Source of the DNA: Amanita rubescens
Lineage: Eukaryota > Basidiomycota > Agaricomycetes > Agaricales > Amanitaceae
Reading direction: 5' to 3'
Assembly (NCBI GenBank): GCA_015039365.1
Contig: WION01000022.1
Location: 351,400 to 415,399, forward strand
Length of the DNA stretch: 64,000 nucleotides
The position numbers and the translations under genes were made by a program. Under the pieces are notes generated by a model that did not search any database, was not told where the DNA came from, and saw only the letters and a program-made list of their open reading frames with translations. Within the stretch, counting starts at the first letter, position 1, and each line of letters begins with the position of its first letter. This document shows positions 33,301 to 43,331 of the stretch, piece after piece.

Positions 33301-34325
33301 ATGTCGTCCACCTCTCTTCCCCCAGATACATTCAATAACTCAACTTCAACTCTTTTGCATGGCCTCTTTCAAGCTTTCTCACTCATCATCTTTTCCGAAA
33401 TTGGAGACAAAACTTTCCTCATCGCCGCCATCCTTGCCATGCGCCACCCCCGGCTCGTCGTCTTCCTGGGCGCATTCTCGTCCCTAGCCGTCATGTCCGC
33501 GCTTTCAGCAGAAATGGGACACCTCCTACCTGCGTTGATTCCGAGGCAATACACCCAATTCGCCGCGGCGGTGTTGTTCCTGATTTTCGGAGCGAAAATG
33601 TTGACAGAGGCGAGGGCTATGAAGGGCGGTTCGGGAAAAATCAAGGAAGAGATGAAAGAGGCTGAAGAGGAGATTGAGGAAGATGATGCGGCGGAGGGTC
33701 CTCGGTTGGGTTTGGTGGTGCCCTTGGAAGACATGGAAGAAGGAAATTCCCCGGGAATTGTCACAGATGACGGGTTTGAAGGCAAGGAAGGATCTACTGT
33801 CAAATCCAAGGCACAGTCCCCGGAAAAACAAAATTGTCCGAGAAAGACACGTACGTCATGGGCAGAAGGCGCCAGGAACTTCTGTAGCCTCTTTCTTGGC
33901 CCCGTTTTCGTTCAAGCGTTCGTTTTAACCTTTTTGGGCGAGTGGGGAGATAGAAGCCAGATAGCGACAATCGCGCTGGGTGCTGCGCACGTATGTCCAC
34001 CTCCCTTGCGACGGGTTTTAGACCTCGAACTAAGTTCCCTTGATTCAGAACGTGTACATTGTCGCTCTTGGCACCGTTATTGGACATTCATGTTGTACAG
34101 CGCTGGCGGTGATTGGAGGCCGGTATGTCTCCACCAAGATATCTGTCAAGCACGGTACGTATCCCTTGCAAGCTGCGCTCGATCCTCAGGTGACATTCCT
34201 TTTTAGTCACGTACGGCGGATCAATCTTGTTCCTCTTATTTGGCTTGATATATTTCTACGAAGCTTTGTCTATGAAACCGGATGTGGACATGCCGATACC
34301 CATGGATTTAAATGGTCAATCATAA
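33301..34325 (+). CDS. GDT1: GDT1/TMEM165-family cation transporter
   Basis: Three exons (33301-33990, 34049-34154, 34207-34325) give 304 residues. Two halves each carry the family signature E-x-G-D-[KR]-[ST]: SEIGDKTF at residues 32-39 and GEWGDRSQ near residue 220. Each is followed by membrane helices. A charged loop of about 90 residues (EEMKEAEEEIEEDDAAEG and more) separates the halves. Yeast Gdt1 and human TMEM165 are Golgi Ca2+/Mn2+:H+ transporters needed for manganese supply to glycosyltransferases. The ATG at 33301 is used, since the frame upstream starts only with a non-ATG codon. All junctions are in phase. Confidence 0.92.
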
Positions 34326-34904
34326 TAATAATTAGACTAGATATCAATCAAACAACTACTATTTCTGGAAACTGGGGGAAATGATGATTACATCCCTCTA
34401 CGCTCGATTTGCGGGGAATGGGTAAAATATCAGGCAATGCCTTTCATCCAAACCACACTTGAAATCAGAGCAACATGATTGGCCAGCGGGACGGCATCTC
34501 CCGGGCCGGCGGGACATCTTCTTATCAGCACCGCGTGGAATCGCTACCTCTGCCACATTTGACGCATGACGACGAAGCGTTCCGCGGCCTCCGTAAATTT
34601 CTTCCGTGTACCCCTGAGTTGAAATGCACCTGCCCACGGGTCCATAGCTGATCTTTTCCTATCCTCGTAAGTAAATCGTTATACCTTTTGGGAAGTCATA
34701 TGGGATGATCTGGGGGTCATCTGACGGCGTTCATTCATTTCAGCCACCAGCCGTTTTCAAATTCTGCGGCGAGCCCTGATGCCCCGCGTTGCGCCTGGGA
34801 TGCACGACGACCGGTCAGTGGAACCCGGATTTTAACCGGCATTATATATTCGTCGCGTTCGTATTGGAAGTGTGGAAAGGGTTTCTCTCTTCCACACGAC
34901 AGAC
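34326..34904. other. Intergenic region
   Basis: This holds the 3' flank of GDT1 and the promoter of the aquaporin gene on the same strand. Only short antisense frames occur. The last 60 bases before 34905 are pyrimidine-rich (GGGTTTCTCTCTTCC). Nothing else is seen. Confidence 0.4.
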
Positions 34905-36296
34905 ATGTCCGACAAAGGCGAAGTAGGATATGACGAATATAGCGGCTTGGCCCTTCCTTCTGTGCCACAGCGAAACTGGTGGTGGAAGTACCGGTAAGTT
35001 GACTTGCACGATTTCGCACAGGATGCATGGTTGACGTTGCACAAAGTCAAATCATTCGTGAAGGTGCCGCCGAATTCCTCGGGGTCATGATCCTGATTAT
35101 ATTCGGCGCCGGGGTTGTCTGTCAAATTTCACTTTCTGCAAACCCGAAGATTTCTCCAAGTCCCAAGGGCGTACGTATTTTCAAAAACGCGAGACAATAG
35201 AGGGGCGTTAACTCTTAACAGGATTATCTCTCACTCAATTTCGCATGGGCTTGCGGTCAGTCTATCGTGGTTATTCATCGATATTTCGTCCTGACTATTC
35301 CCTTCGCTTTGCAGGCGCAGCATTGGGCGTTTGGTGTAGCTTCGGAATTACCGGAGGGCACATCAACCCGGCCGTACGCTAAACCATTCCTATTCAACTT
35401 AAATTCAACTTACCGCTCCTCAGGTGACAATTGCCTTTGCGACCTGGCGTGGATTCCCGTGGAAAAAAGTGCCATGTAAGTTCTTCTGCCGCATTTACAT
35501 TCCAATTTATCAAACTCCATCAAAGACTACATCTTCTGTCAATTGTTGGGAGGCCTCGTTGGTGCTGCGATAATCTATGGCAATTACTACCACGCTATCG
35601 ACATCTATGAAGGAGGCCCAGGAATAAGAACTCTGGCGACAGCAGGCTTTTTCTCAACCTACGCTGTACGTGCCAACCGCCCTTCGTTGAATAATCACCT
35701 CTAACGCGATTTTATCAGCTCGATTATATGCCAAACGTAGCCTGCTTCTTCTCCGAGTTCCTGGGCACCGCTGTGCTGCTCCTAGTGGTCATGGCAACGG
35801 TTGACAAACATAATGCTGCGCCTCCTGGTAACCTCTTCCCGCTAGTTATCTTCTTGGTTATCCTGGCTATCGGTTCTGCGCTCGGAATGGAAACAGGTGA
35901 CACTTGTCTTCATTCTGCGGTGGCGTTGTATTGATTATCTTTCAAGGCTATGCAATCAACCCTGCGCGAGACTTGGGACCACGCTTGTTGACTTCCATGG
36001 TCGGTTACGGGAGGCAGGTATACACCTTTAGGAAGTAAGTAATGCGACAACTAGGAGCTGTTATCGTACTGATAATGATGCCTACAGTCAGTACTGGCTA
36101 TGGTGCCCTGTCATTGCCCCGATCCTTGGTGCCCAATTCGGAGCCGGGTTTTATGATATCTTCCTTTACAACGGTGACGACAGCATAGTCAATAAGTGGT
36201 GAGTAGCTAGCTCTTCAAAATATGGGTTTTCGAGTCTAAACTATCTCTAGGGGCAGGCCACAGGCTGTCACGGATGGAACGGGTAGAAACGTATAA
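34905..36296 (+). CDS. Aquaglyceroporin (MIP family)
   Basis: Ten exons (34905-34993, 35047-35170, 35222-35255, 35315-35373, 35424-35475, 35526-35665, 35719-35896, 35947-36034, 36088-36198, 36251-36296) join in phase to 306 residues. The first NPA loop is [12 protein letters not shown], encoded across an exon boundary. The second is [12 protein letters not shown], with the Asp after NPAR that marks glycerol-conducting GlpF-type channels. Hydrophobic helices include [31 protein letters not shown] and [15 protein letters not shown]. The N-terminus ([12 protein letters not shown]) and C-terminus ([10 protein letters not shown]) are short and cytosolic. Expected to conduct glycerol and possibly water across the plasma membrane. 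Substrate choice is inferred from the second NPA region only. Confidence 0.9.
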
Positions 36297-36842
36297 CGTT
36301 AACGTTATTTTATAACGAATAGTTTAAGTTATGAATGATGTATGTGTTGCGGGAAGTCAGTGTAGCTTGGAATATACGTTGCGATTGATGCCCCAGATAC
36401 GAGTCTGTTTAGGGTCATATCCGATCTGGCGGGCTTCACCAACAAATCTTGGCGCTCGCCCGGTTGTCCGCTGTGGGGGTGGGGCCAACGCTTTGACTGT
36501 CGAATTCTCAAAGGGTCGACAAGGGAGATAACTAATCTCTCAGACGGCAAGACATTGTAATTGTAGGTACCAATCGACTCTTTACCCCGCGCGTCCAAGA
36601 GGTGATGTACCGCTTCAACAAGCTCAGCAGTATGCCAGTATCATTTCTAGGACAAAATCAGAACTCTAACATCAGGAGTTAGGGCAGATAAATCTGGTTG
36701 GAAAGTTCCTTCACATTTTCTTCAGCATCTCGAGCATTGAGGGAGTCAGGTCGATATCATCATATTGGAGTGTCAATTAGCGAATATACAAGACAAAAGA
36801 TGATATTTCTATTTCGTTGGCATCACGGCGCGCCCGCAGCCG
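36297..36842. other. Convergent 3' region
   Basis: This lies between the aquaporin and an F-box gene on the opposite strand. It contains a perfect 16-base palindrome, ATAACGTTAACGTTAT, at about 36293-36308, directly at the aquaporin stop. No gene is seen. Confidence 0.4.
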
Positions 36843-38162
36843 TTAGTACAAGGCCGATCTTTCGAGCAGCGAGTTATTGACATAAATATCAACGAAGGAA
36901 GGCCAACTGTGCATCACTTCCAGCATATTATGAGGGATCACCCAATGTGGATCCCAATTTAGCCAGAGCGCCAATTTCTCGAGTGGCGCGGTATCACGGC
37001 TAAGTGCCGATCTCGATTCTTCGTGACATGCTTCCAAGAAACGTGATGTTTTGGCCACGAGCTGTTCACCATCACGTTCAGGATCGATGGATTGATGACA
37101 CGTCACCTGCAATACCCGTAGTTTGGGTAGGTAGGTGCAAAGGTCAAAACCTAAGATGCTTTGTATAATGCAAGGGAAGTCCATGATGGAGAGCTCCTCG
37201 ACGCTCGTCAGCGCCTTCATAATCATTCGCGACTCGGTGATACCACAATAGAAGATCGCCAATCGGCGAATGTGACAGGACGAACGACAGATCAGGGAAG
37301 ATATTGGCTTTGTATAGGTCTCCTCTTCGTTGACGTGGTTACCAATGCATCCTACCTGAATATTTTCTAGGCAGGGCGTAATGAACCATGAGAGTAGCCC
37401 GGGAATGAACGGCGTGACTTCAAGAAGTCGGAGGCGAGCAAGGCGTACAGCTGGCCACTGGGTTTGAAAGGCAGAGAAGTAGTCGGTCGTAGAAAACCGT
37501 AGTTCCTCGACACTTTGGAGCAGGAACAGAACTTGTCGCAGTCCATCAGTGAGCGCTAAACAAGTTATTTCTATTCTCAGTTTCGTCAACTGTGCCCAAG
37601 GGAACTGCCACTGTTGTATCGCTTGGTATGTCAGTTCCAAATCAAGTTCGGTAAGGCGCGGCGCGACTTGAAATACGCCGTAGTCTTTCCGCATTTCGCA
37701 AATGGAGATTTTCAGAGATTCAAGAATCGGCATTTTGTTCCTCCGTTTGTTGAGAGCGTTTAGAGCAGATCCAGTTCCTAGTACTAGATCTGCCTTCTTC
37801 CATCGATTGGAGCATGACAGTAGCATTTCCCAGATTCCCATATGGAAATCTTCGGAGGCTGAGTGTGACTCGGAAACGTGTATGGTAAGAGGTAGCTGTC
37901 GAGATCGTTCAAGGCACATGGCTGTGCGTCGCTTCATTCTGACCAGCAACGAAACGCTGTAGTAGCCGGCTCCCATAGAAAGCGACGTCCATAAATGTGG
38001 GTGGGATATAAACGTCTCTCTCCAACGCCTGCAAATTTTTCCGACGACCCACGGAAATCCGTCCGAATGGTGAACTGGTTTATGGAGAGCGATGGGTTCA
38101 TCACAGAGGTGGTGAAATATTTCTTGTAGAATTTCGGTAGGTATTTTTGTTTCGAAACTCAT
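36843..38162 (-). CDS. F-box protein with LRR-like C-terminal region (4)
   Basis: A single exon gives 439 residues, MSFETKIPTEILQEIFHHL. The F-box continues GFPWVVGKICRRWRETF. Landmarks are RRTAMCLERSRQLPLTI, PWAQLTKLRI, LSWFITPCLENIQV, LICRSSCHIRRLAI and YLPKLRVLQV. This copy and those at 38631 and 51399 form a subgroup distinct from the plus-strand array at 23-31 kb, with N-termini MSFxxxIPTE or MSSExxIPTE. It is a predicted SCF adaptor with unknown target. Confidence 0.87.
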   Translation of the reverse strand: MSFETKIPTEILQEIFHHLCDEPIALHKPVHHSDGFPWVVGKICRRWRETFISHPHLWTSLSMGAGYYSVSLLVRMKRRTAMCLERSRQLPLTIHVSESHSASEDFHMGIWEMLLSCSNRWKKADLVLGTGSALNALNKRRNKMPILESLKISICEMRKDYGVFQVAPRLTELDLELTYQAIQQWQFPWAQLTKLRIEITCLALTDGLRQVLFLLQSVEELRFSTTDYFSAFQTQWPAVRLARLRLLEVTPFIPGLLSWFITPCLENIQVGCIGNHVNEEETYTKPISSLICRSSCHIRRLAIFYCGITESRMIMKALTSVEELSIMDFPCIIQSILGFDLCTYLPKLRVLQVTCHQSIDPERDGEQLVAKTSRFLEACHEESRSALSRDTAPLEKLALWLNWDPHWVIPHNMLEVMHSWPSFVDIYVNNSLLERSALY

Positions 38163-38630
38163 TTTGCTGTTGCAATGATAGAGTCGAACGCGTAGTTGAT
38201 TTGGGCAGTGAGTGTGGTCGGGTCGTACGAAGATGTAGTAGGTCTATTTTGTTTGGTCGAGCTTGGACCGCAGTGCCATGCCACGTGCACAAAACATTAG
38301 TTGACGTCAACTCTATTTGTTTCCGTTACGCCAGGATACTAATAGGCACCTTGTTTGCTGATTGCCCGAGAATTGACCATTTCGCGGATCAGTCGCGCGA
38401 GAATATAGGCTCGTAAAAACAAGAATTTGATTTATGTTATGCCAAAGGGGAGGAATACGGTACTACCTAACACAACGATGGTGTCATATTGCAATGACAT
38501 TAAAAGGACAAGGCTAGATTGATATCACTGGCATTATTTGAATTTCGTTATGAGTTTTAGACGTACAGAGTCCAAAAATACACACTCACATAACTTACTA
38601 CCAATACGACCGCTCATCATACCAACGTAG
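38163..38630. other. Intergenic region, source of a duplicated fragment
   Basis: From about 38405 to 38630, continuing into the 3' end of the next F-box gene to about 38775, the sequence is repeated near 46235-46590. The first 150 bases are the promoter of the F-box gene at 36843. No gene of its own is seen. Confidence 0.5.
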
Positions 38631-40022
38631 CTAGGGCTCCTCGACAGTACGCCCCACAAGATCATAGATTGGAGCATTCCGTGACCCACGCCAATGCCCG
38701 ATTTGAATGCTGTCTGGCTGGCGATCACCAGTGTCGCTGAGCTTGATAAATGGGCAATCATTGGCAAAACTCTTCGGATCTTCACACCGCGGATTGCGAC
38801 AGGAACGGAATTGAACCGTTACTCTCAGGAGCGGCGCGATGTCATGGCTCGCCACAAATTCTGATTCTTCGCCTCGCACTTCCAGAAGATAAGGTGTTGC
38901 TGCCATAAACTCGTTAAAGCAACATTTCAATCGCAGCACGTGCAGTTTTGGTAGGTAACTGCGTTCATTGATGTCCCGTATAAGGCGAGAGAGGCCACTT
39001 GATTCCCTGTGCTCGATGAAGAGCTCCTCCACACTGGCAGTCAATGCTCTGACCCCCAACACCAGCCGGATCGCCTCGATTTGGCAGTCCTCGAGTGTCA
39101 ATCGGCGAATGTGACAGGACGAACGATAGATCAAGGATGCTATTACTTCTTCGGTATTCTCGCCACGGTGGGTAAAGATGAAACGGTCGTTTATCTCGAG
39201 ATGTTCCAGTAAGGGTGTGTCAAACCAATATAGGATTACAGCGAGTTCCATTGAAACATTAAAACGCCGAAGGCGAGCGAATCGGAATACAGGAGAGTGC
39301 TTGTCGATAACAAAGTCTCTCATAAAGGGGATTTCCAATCTTAGCTCTTCGACATTTTGTAGCTGGAATAGTGTTGCCCGCACTTCATCGCTACCTTGGG
39401 TGAGTCCTGTAGATATTTTGACTTTTGTCAACTGCGCCCAAGGAAACTTCCATTTTCCTATACACCCGGGTCCGAATATGTTATTTGACAGGCGAAGGTT
39501 GATAAGACACGGCGCGATCTCGAATGTGTGGCTGGGCTCTCGGCCAAAAGTGCCTATTCTCATTTCCAGATATTCTAGAGTTGAAAACATTCCCCTGCAT
39601 CCGAGAAGACCTTCGATGGCTGAATTATTCAAATAAACATTCAAGCTTGCCCATTTCCATCGGTTCGAGCACGATAATAGCATTCTCCAAATTATGATAG
39701 CAGGCTCTACTTTCGACGAGAGTTCGGCGGTGATGGAGAGAGAGCTCTGTCCAGAACGTTTGAGGTAGACGGCCGTACGTCGCCCCATTTCAGTGAGAGA
39801 AGTGGGGGAGAAGTGGCCTTCCCGGGGCTGTAATGAAAGAATGGTCCACAAAGGCGGATGGGACAAAAATACCGCTCTCCAGCGCCTGCAAACCTGTCCA
39901 AGAACCCACGGAAACCCATCGGAGCTGTTTTCCAACACGTGAAGAAGAATAGGTTGAGTATCGCAGAGAAGATGAAATATTTCACATAGAGTTTCCGTGG
40001 GTATTCTCGCTTGGAAACTCAT
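38631..40022 (-). CDS. F-box protein with LRR-like C-terminal region (5)
   Basis: A single exon gives 463 residues, MSFQARIPTETLCEIFHLL. The F-box runs through GFPWVLGQVCRRWRAVF. Landmarks include GRRTAVYLKRSGQSSLSI, PWAQLTKVKI, YWFDTPLLEHLEI, LIYRSSCHIRRLTL and YLPKLHVLRL. The C-terminal 45 residues (from CEDPKSFANDCPFIKL onward) differ from the paralogues. Part of this end is repeated as a non-coding fragment at 46.2-46.6 kb. It is a predicted SCF substrate adaptor. Confidence 0.87.
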   Translation of the reverse strand: MSFQARIPTETLCEIFHLLCDTQPILLHVLENSSDGFPWVLGQVCRRWRAVFLSHPPLWTILSLQPREGHFSPTSLTEMGRRTAVYLKRSGQSSLSITAELSSKVEPAIIIWRMLLSCSNRWKWASLNVYLNNSAIEGLLGCRGMFSTLEYLEMRIGTFGREPSHTFEIAPCLINLRLSNNIFGPGCIGKWKFPWAQLTKVKISTGLTQGSDEVRATLFQLQNVEELRLEIPFMRDFVIDKHSPVFRFARLRRFNVSMELAVILYWFDTPLLEHLEINDRFIFTHRGENTEEVIASLIYRSSCHIRRLTLEDCQIEAIRLVLGVRALTASVEELFIEHRESSGLSRLIRDINERSYLPKLHVLRLKCCFNEFMAATPYLLEVRGEESEFVASHDIAPLLRVTVQFRSCRNPRCEDPKSFANDCPFIKLSDTGDRQPDSIQIGHWRGSRNAPIYDLVGRTVEEP

Positions 40023-41064
40023 TTCTTCACTATGGGTGTCGAAGATGAAGGCTAGGAGCTTGGGGAACTCCTTTTTCGGTATTACGTAACCGACCAGCCG
40101 CCGAGTTTACCTCTGCAACCTCAATTAGTTTACAACCTCAGTCTAACACTGGTTGCCATGGTGTGATCAGCCAGCTCGCTGAGATCGTTATCAGTATTGG
40201 GTCGGGATCGCATCCTCTCTTCCGAGTCCATCGTAATGCGAACGATGATTCTGATGATGCTCGTTTCGGCCCTTTCGGGTGCCCATTTACGCGTACTACG
40301 TCGATCCCGGCAGCTATTGCCATCATCGCGATTCATGGGGCGATACTTTCCGTCCGTCGACATTTGACGCGAAGTTTGACGGTGCGTGCCCAGTTCTGTA
40401 CTGTTCCCTCTTTCAAAGGCTACTCTAACAAGTGTCCCTCCTCACCATGGATATACGTGCCCCTCCTCGCCACGCTTTCTGACTCGCCATCCCGCCAACA
40501 TACGACTTTTTGGACGATGGTCGGTTATAGGAATAGGGGTGTGCGACTGTGTCGCTTATGCGCTCATATATGCTGTTATCGTCCTCAGGCAAAAGGTTAC
40601 GCGCCGCATCAGAGCGGTACCGGACGAGGCGGTAAACGAGTGGCAGCAAGTATCGAAACCGGAATCAGCGTTGTAAGAAGCTGAAGATTCGTTTTTTTTA
40701 CCCGCACCCTTGGATGGACGCACTACCACTGCTTATATATATCTGCTATATGTTTTCATTATTTGCTTACTTGTATCCAATTGCTAGGATGAATCGAATG
40801 TTGGGCTGCCTTCAGGGTTGACAGAATGGAGATATCGATCTTAATTGATTTCTCCACATCGCGTCGCGAGGTTTGTTCTTTCCTAGAAAAATGACAAATT
40901 TTATTTCCATTTGGTTGGACGAGATCCACGCGACAACTCGAAGACCAGTTCAAATGTGCGTGGTGCCTCCTAGTCTACTATACAAGGAATAAATAAACGT
41001 GATTTGCATGACGTTTCATATCGTAGGAATAATACGAGATTGGTAGGGACGAGGCGGGGAGGGC
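40023..41064. other. Intergenic region with a possible small membrane protein frame
   Basis: A plus-strand frame at 40386-40676 (96 residues, starting with a non-ATG codon) ends with RLFGRWSVIGIGVCDCVAYA. That stretch is a likely single membrane helix followed by a basic segment and a polar tail. It could be the last exon of a small membrane protein, but no upstream exon or ATG was found. The rest holds only short frames. A TATATATATCTGCTATATG stretch lies near 40733. Confidence 0.3.
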
Positions 41065-42080
41065 TTACAGTGCCTCGACGAGGCGCGATAGCGACGTGTC
41101 GTCGCTGCTCTCTGCGCGAGCCAACAAAGACTCTTTGATATCCTCGTCGATCGGTGCCATCGCGTCAGAATCAAAGGTCAAGTCCGAATGCATTCGCCCA
41201 GGCCCTTCGGATGATGTTGTCACATCGGAATGCATACGGCGCCATATCTCGTCCATTGTCTTGTCCAAGGTATCATACACCTCATCTCCTTTCCCGCCCA
41301 ACTGAGTGACTATCTTGCAGTGTCTTTTGTTCACTTCGAGTATATACAGCCGAAGGTCCTTGTAAGTCTCGCCAGACTCGATCTAAAAAAAAAAGATAAT
41401 ACGTCGTTCCTTAATCAGAACTTGAGTAATACCATCCTCACCTTTGAGTCAAAGATAAGAATACGTATGGGCCGGGGTGGCATTTTATTCCACGCTTCGT
41501 CCACGATGGCATCAATCTCAGGTCCTGGAAGACTGCTAAAGTCGTTTCTTGGTGATATGCTAACGCAATATTGGCGCACGAGGGAATAGCGGGCAATGAG
41601 TAGCGCGAGAGTGCGTGCAAAGAAGTAACAGTTGAACTCCGCCAGCGTGTATTTCTCGGTGTCAGGGTCCCTGCGGATGGCATTGCAAAAGGCAAAAACG
41701 GTATACAAGTCAGGCTTTGGTTTAGAAAAATACTGAGTGATCTTGCGATCCGCGTGCCTGTAGACTCTCTCCCAACCCTGATCGTCGAGATGAGTAATGG
41801 TATCCTCTGCCTTGCAGCCATGCAACTTTGACTTGATATTCGTTCCTTTTGATGGTCGCCGTTCAATGCGATAAACGTCACGGTCGTCGTTGGTTATCAG
41901 GATGATGAACTCATGCTCTGGCTCCTCTGTTTCCTTCCAGAGTTGGAGGATGTCAATAGAAAAGTTGTTGGAGTAGTGTTTCTTGATATCATCATCTATC
42001 GGGCGAGATGACTTGTTGCGGGAACGTGATAAGTTGGACGAGGCCCGAAAGGGCATGGATAATACCAAGCGGGCTGCCAT
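41065..42080 (-). CDS. Uncharacterised HEF/NC-motif protein (1), possible permuted papain-like fold
   Basis: Two exons (42080-41442 and 41382-41065, joined in phase 0) give 318 residues. A conserved module has a histidine in EPEHEFIILIT (H56), then VYRIERRP, then DLYTVFAFC, and a cysteine in YTLAEFNCYFFARTLALL (C151). The paralogue at 54785 shares this order with exactly the same His-Cys spacing of 95. His before Cys, and an NC-x-F-helix at the cysteine, is how LRAT/HRASLS and PPPDE enzymes (permuted papain folds) are arranged, so a thiol hydrolase or acyltransferase is possible.	This is inference, because no search was run. The second exon has a helical segment (LYILEVNKRHCKIVTQL) and an acidic tail ending SLSRLVEAL. 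A broken copy lies at 45.5-46.2 kb. Confidence 0.7.
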
Positions 42081-43331
42081 GACTTGGGGTCAACGGAGTA
42101 TTGGTAGCTTTAGGCCCCATCAGCGGCTGCGAACCCTATACCCTGTGCAAAGGCCGGAGGCCTCATTCGGTTGTTTGTTTACATTTGGCCTGGGAAAGGC
42201 TGCACAGCGCCAGTAAGTTAAGCAAGAACATGAGGGTGAGGATATTATATGACTTGCTGTTTGATTATAGCATATAACGCTGCTCCTAGTGATATTGGAA
42301 TTTTTGGGAGGACGATGCTCTGCATTGACATGGGTTGAATAAGCCCCCTGTGACACGAAAGAATAGCCACGCCGAAACCAAAAGATTAAAACCCATGCTT
42401 GTTGAACGTTGATACATAGAAAACCTGTTCGATCCGAGTCGTCGCCGAGCTCATTGTCATCATTTCCCGCCAGTGGCAGCTTGTATACCGCCTAAGCCAA
42501 GTAAAAGACAGAACGCAGTGCCGATAAAATTCTAGAAATGCCGCCTTTAAGTTCTCCTTGATGTTACAGAAACGTGTAGCGCATGGGTAGACTGTAGAAT
42601 CTGGACGTCAGTTTGACTAGGACATTAGAAACTCGGATAGGTCGATCGCGTAACAAAACGAGACAGGCACGAAATGCTCAACCAAGCTAGAGAAATCATC
42701 AATTCATGTTACGAACTTTAGCTCAGAAACACCCACCTCTCCAGAGTTGCATAAACGTTGTCCAGACTCGGCTCGTGCCATGCATAACATGCACGCACAA
42801 TGAACGCCAAACAAAGCCAAATCGGATCTAGCCGAAGCAGCTGGATTTCAAGCTCTTACTCAAAGCCAATCGGATCTAGCCGAAGCAGCTGGATTGTATT
42901 TCAAAGCTCCTTACTCTCCGCGTCACTCCTGGTTATTCTTTTCGGGCCAAGTAATTTTGGTTCCCTCAACCTGACGATATGTCAATGACTATGCTTGCAA
43001 CTATCGATTAACTCAAACCCAAGTCATCCGCCACGTTTTCCCTGTCAAAAACGCCACTAACATGAAAGCTGATACTGCAACAGGATTTCACTTTTGTGGA
43101 CTAGATCAAGGGTCTCTCTCGCACATCACACGATCTGCCAATTGCCGCTTTCGTCACACCGGGGCCAAGACATCCGGACCAATGATGCCAACGTCGGCCA
43201 TACCATCCAACTTATATCGGTTCTCAGGATTGTCATAGGTAAATACGCAACAATAGAGATCTCATTTCTTACTAAAGGACAGGCGGTGGATCGCCGTTTC
43301 ATGTCAGGAATCCGCCTCACCATCATTAAAC
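42081..43331. other. Intergenic region with a tandem repeat
   Basis: No gene is recognised in this 1.25 kb stretch. A plus-strand frame at 42800-42988 is made by the tandem repeat at 42813-42897. The final 200 bases are the upstream region of the DUF6534 gene at 43332. Confidence 0.4.
42813..42897. repeat. Imperfect tandem repeat, two units
   Basis: The run AATCGGATCTAGCCGAAGCA is present twice about 48 bases apart, within units of about 37 matching bases (42813-42850 and 42862-42897). The units are separated by a short spacer. Confidence 0.8.

Noticed and set aside
36293..36308. 16-base palindrome ATAACGTTAACGTTAT at the aquaporin stop
   Set aside because: It overlaps the last codons of the gene and is short. 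A regulatory role or terminator cannot be supported from one occurrence.
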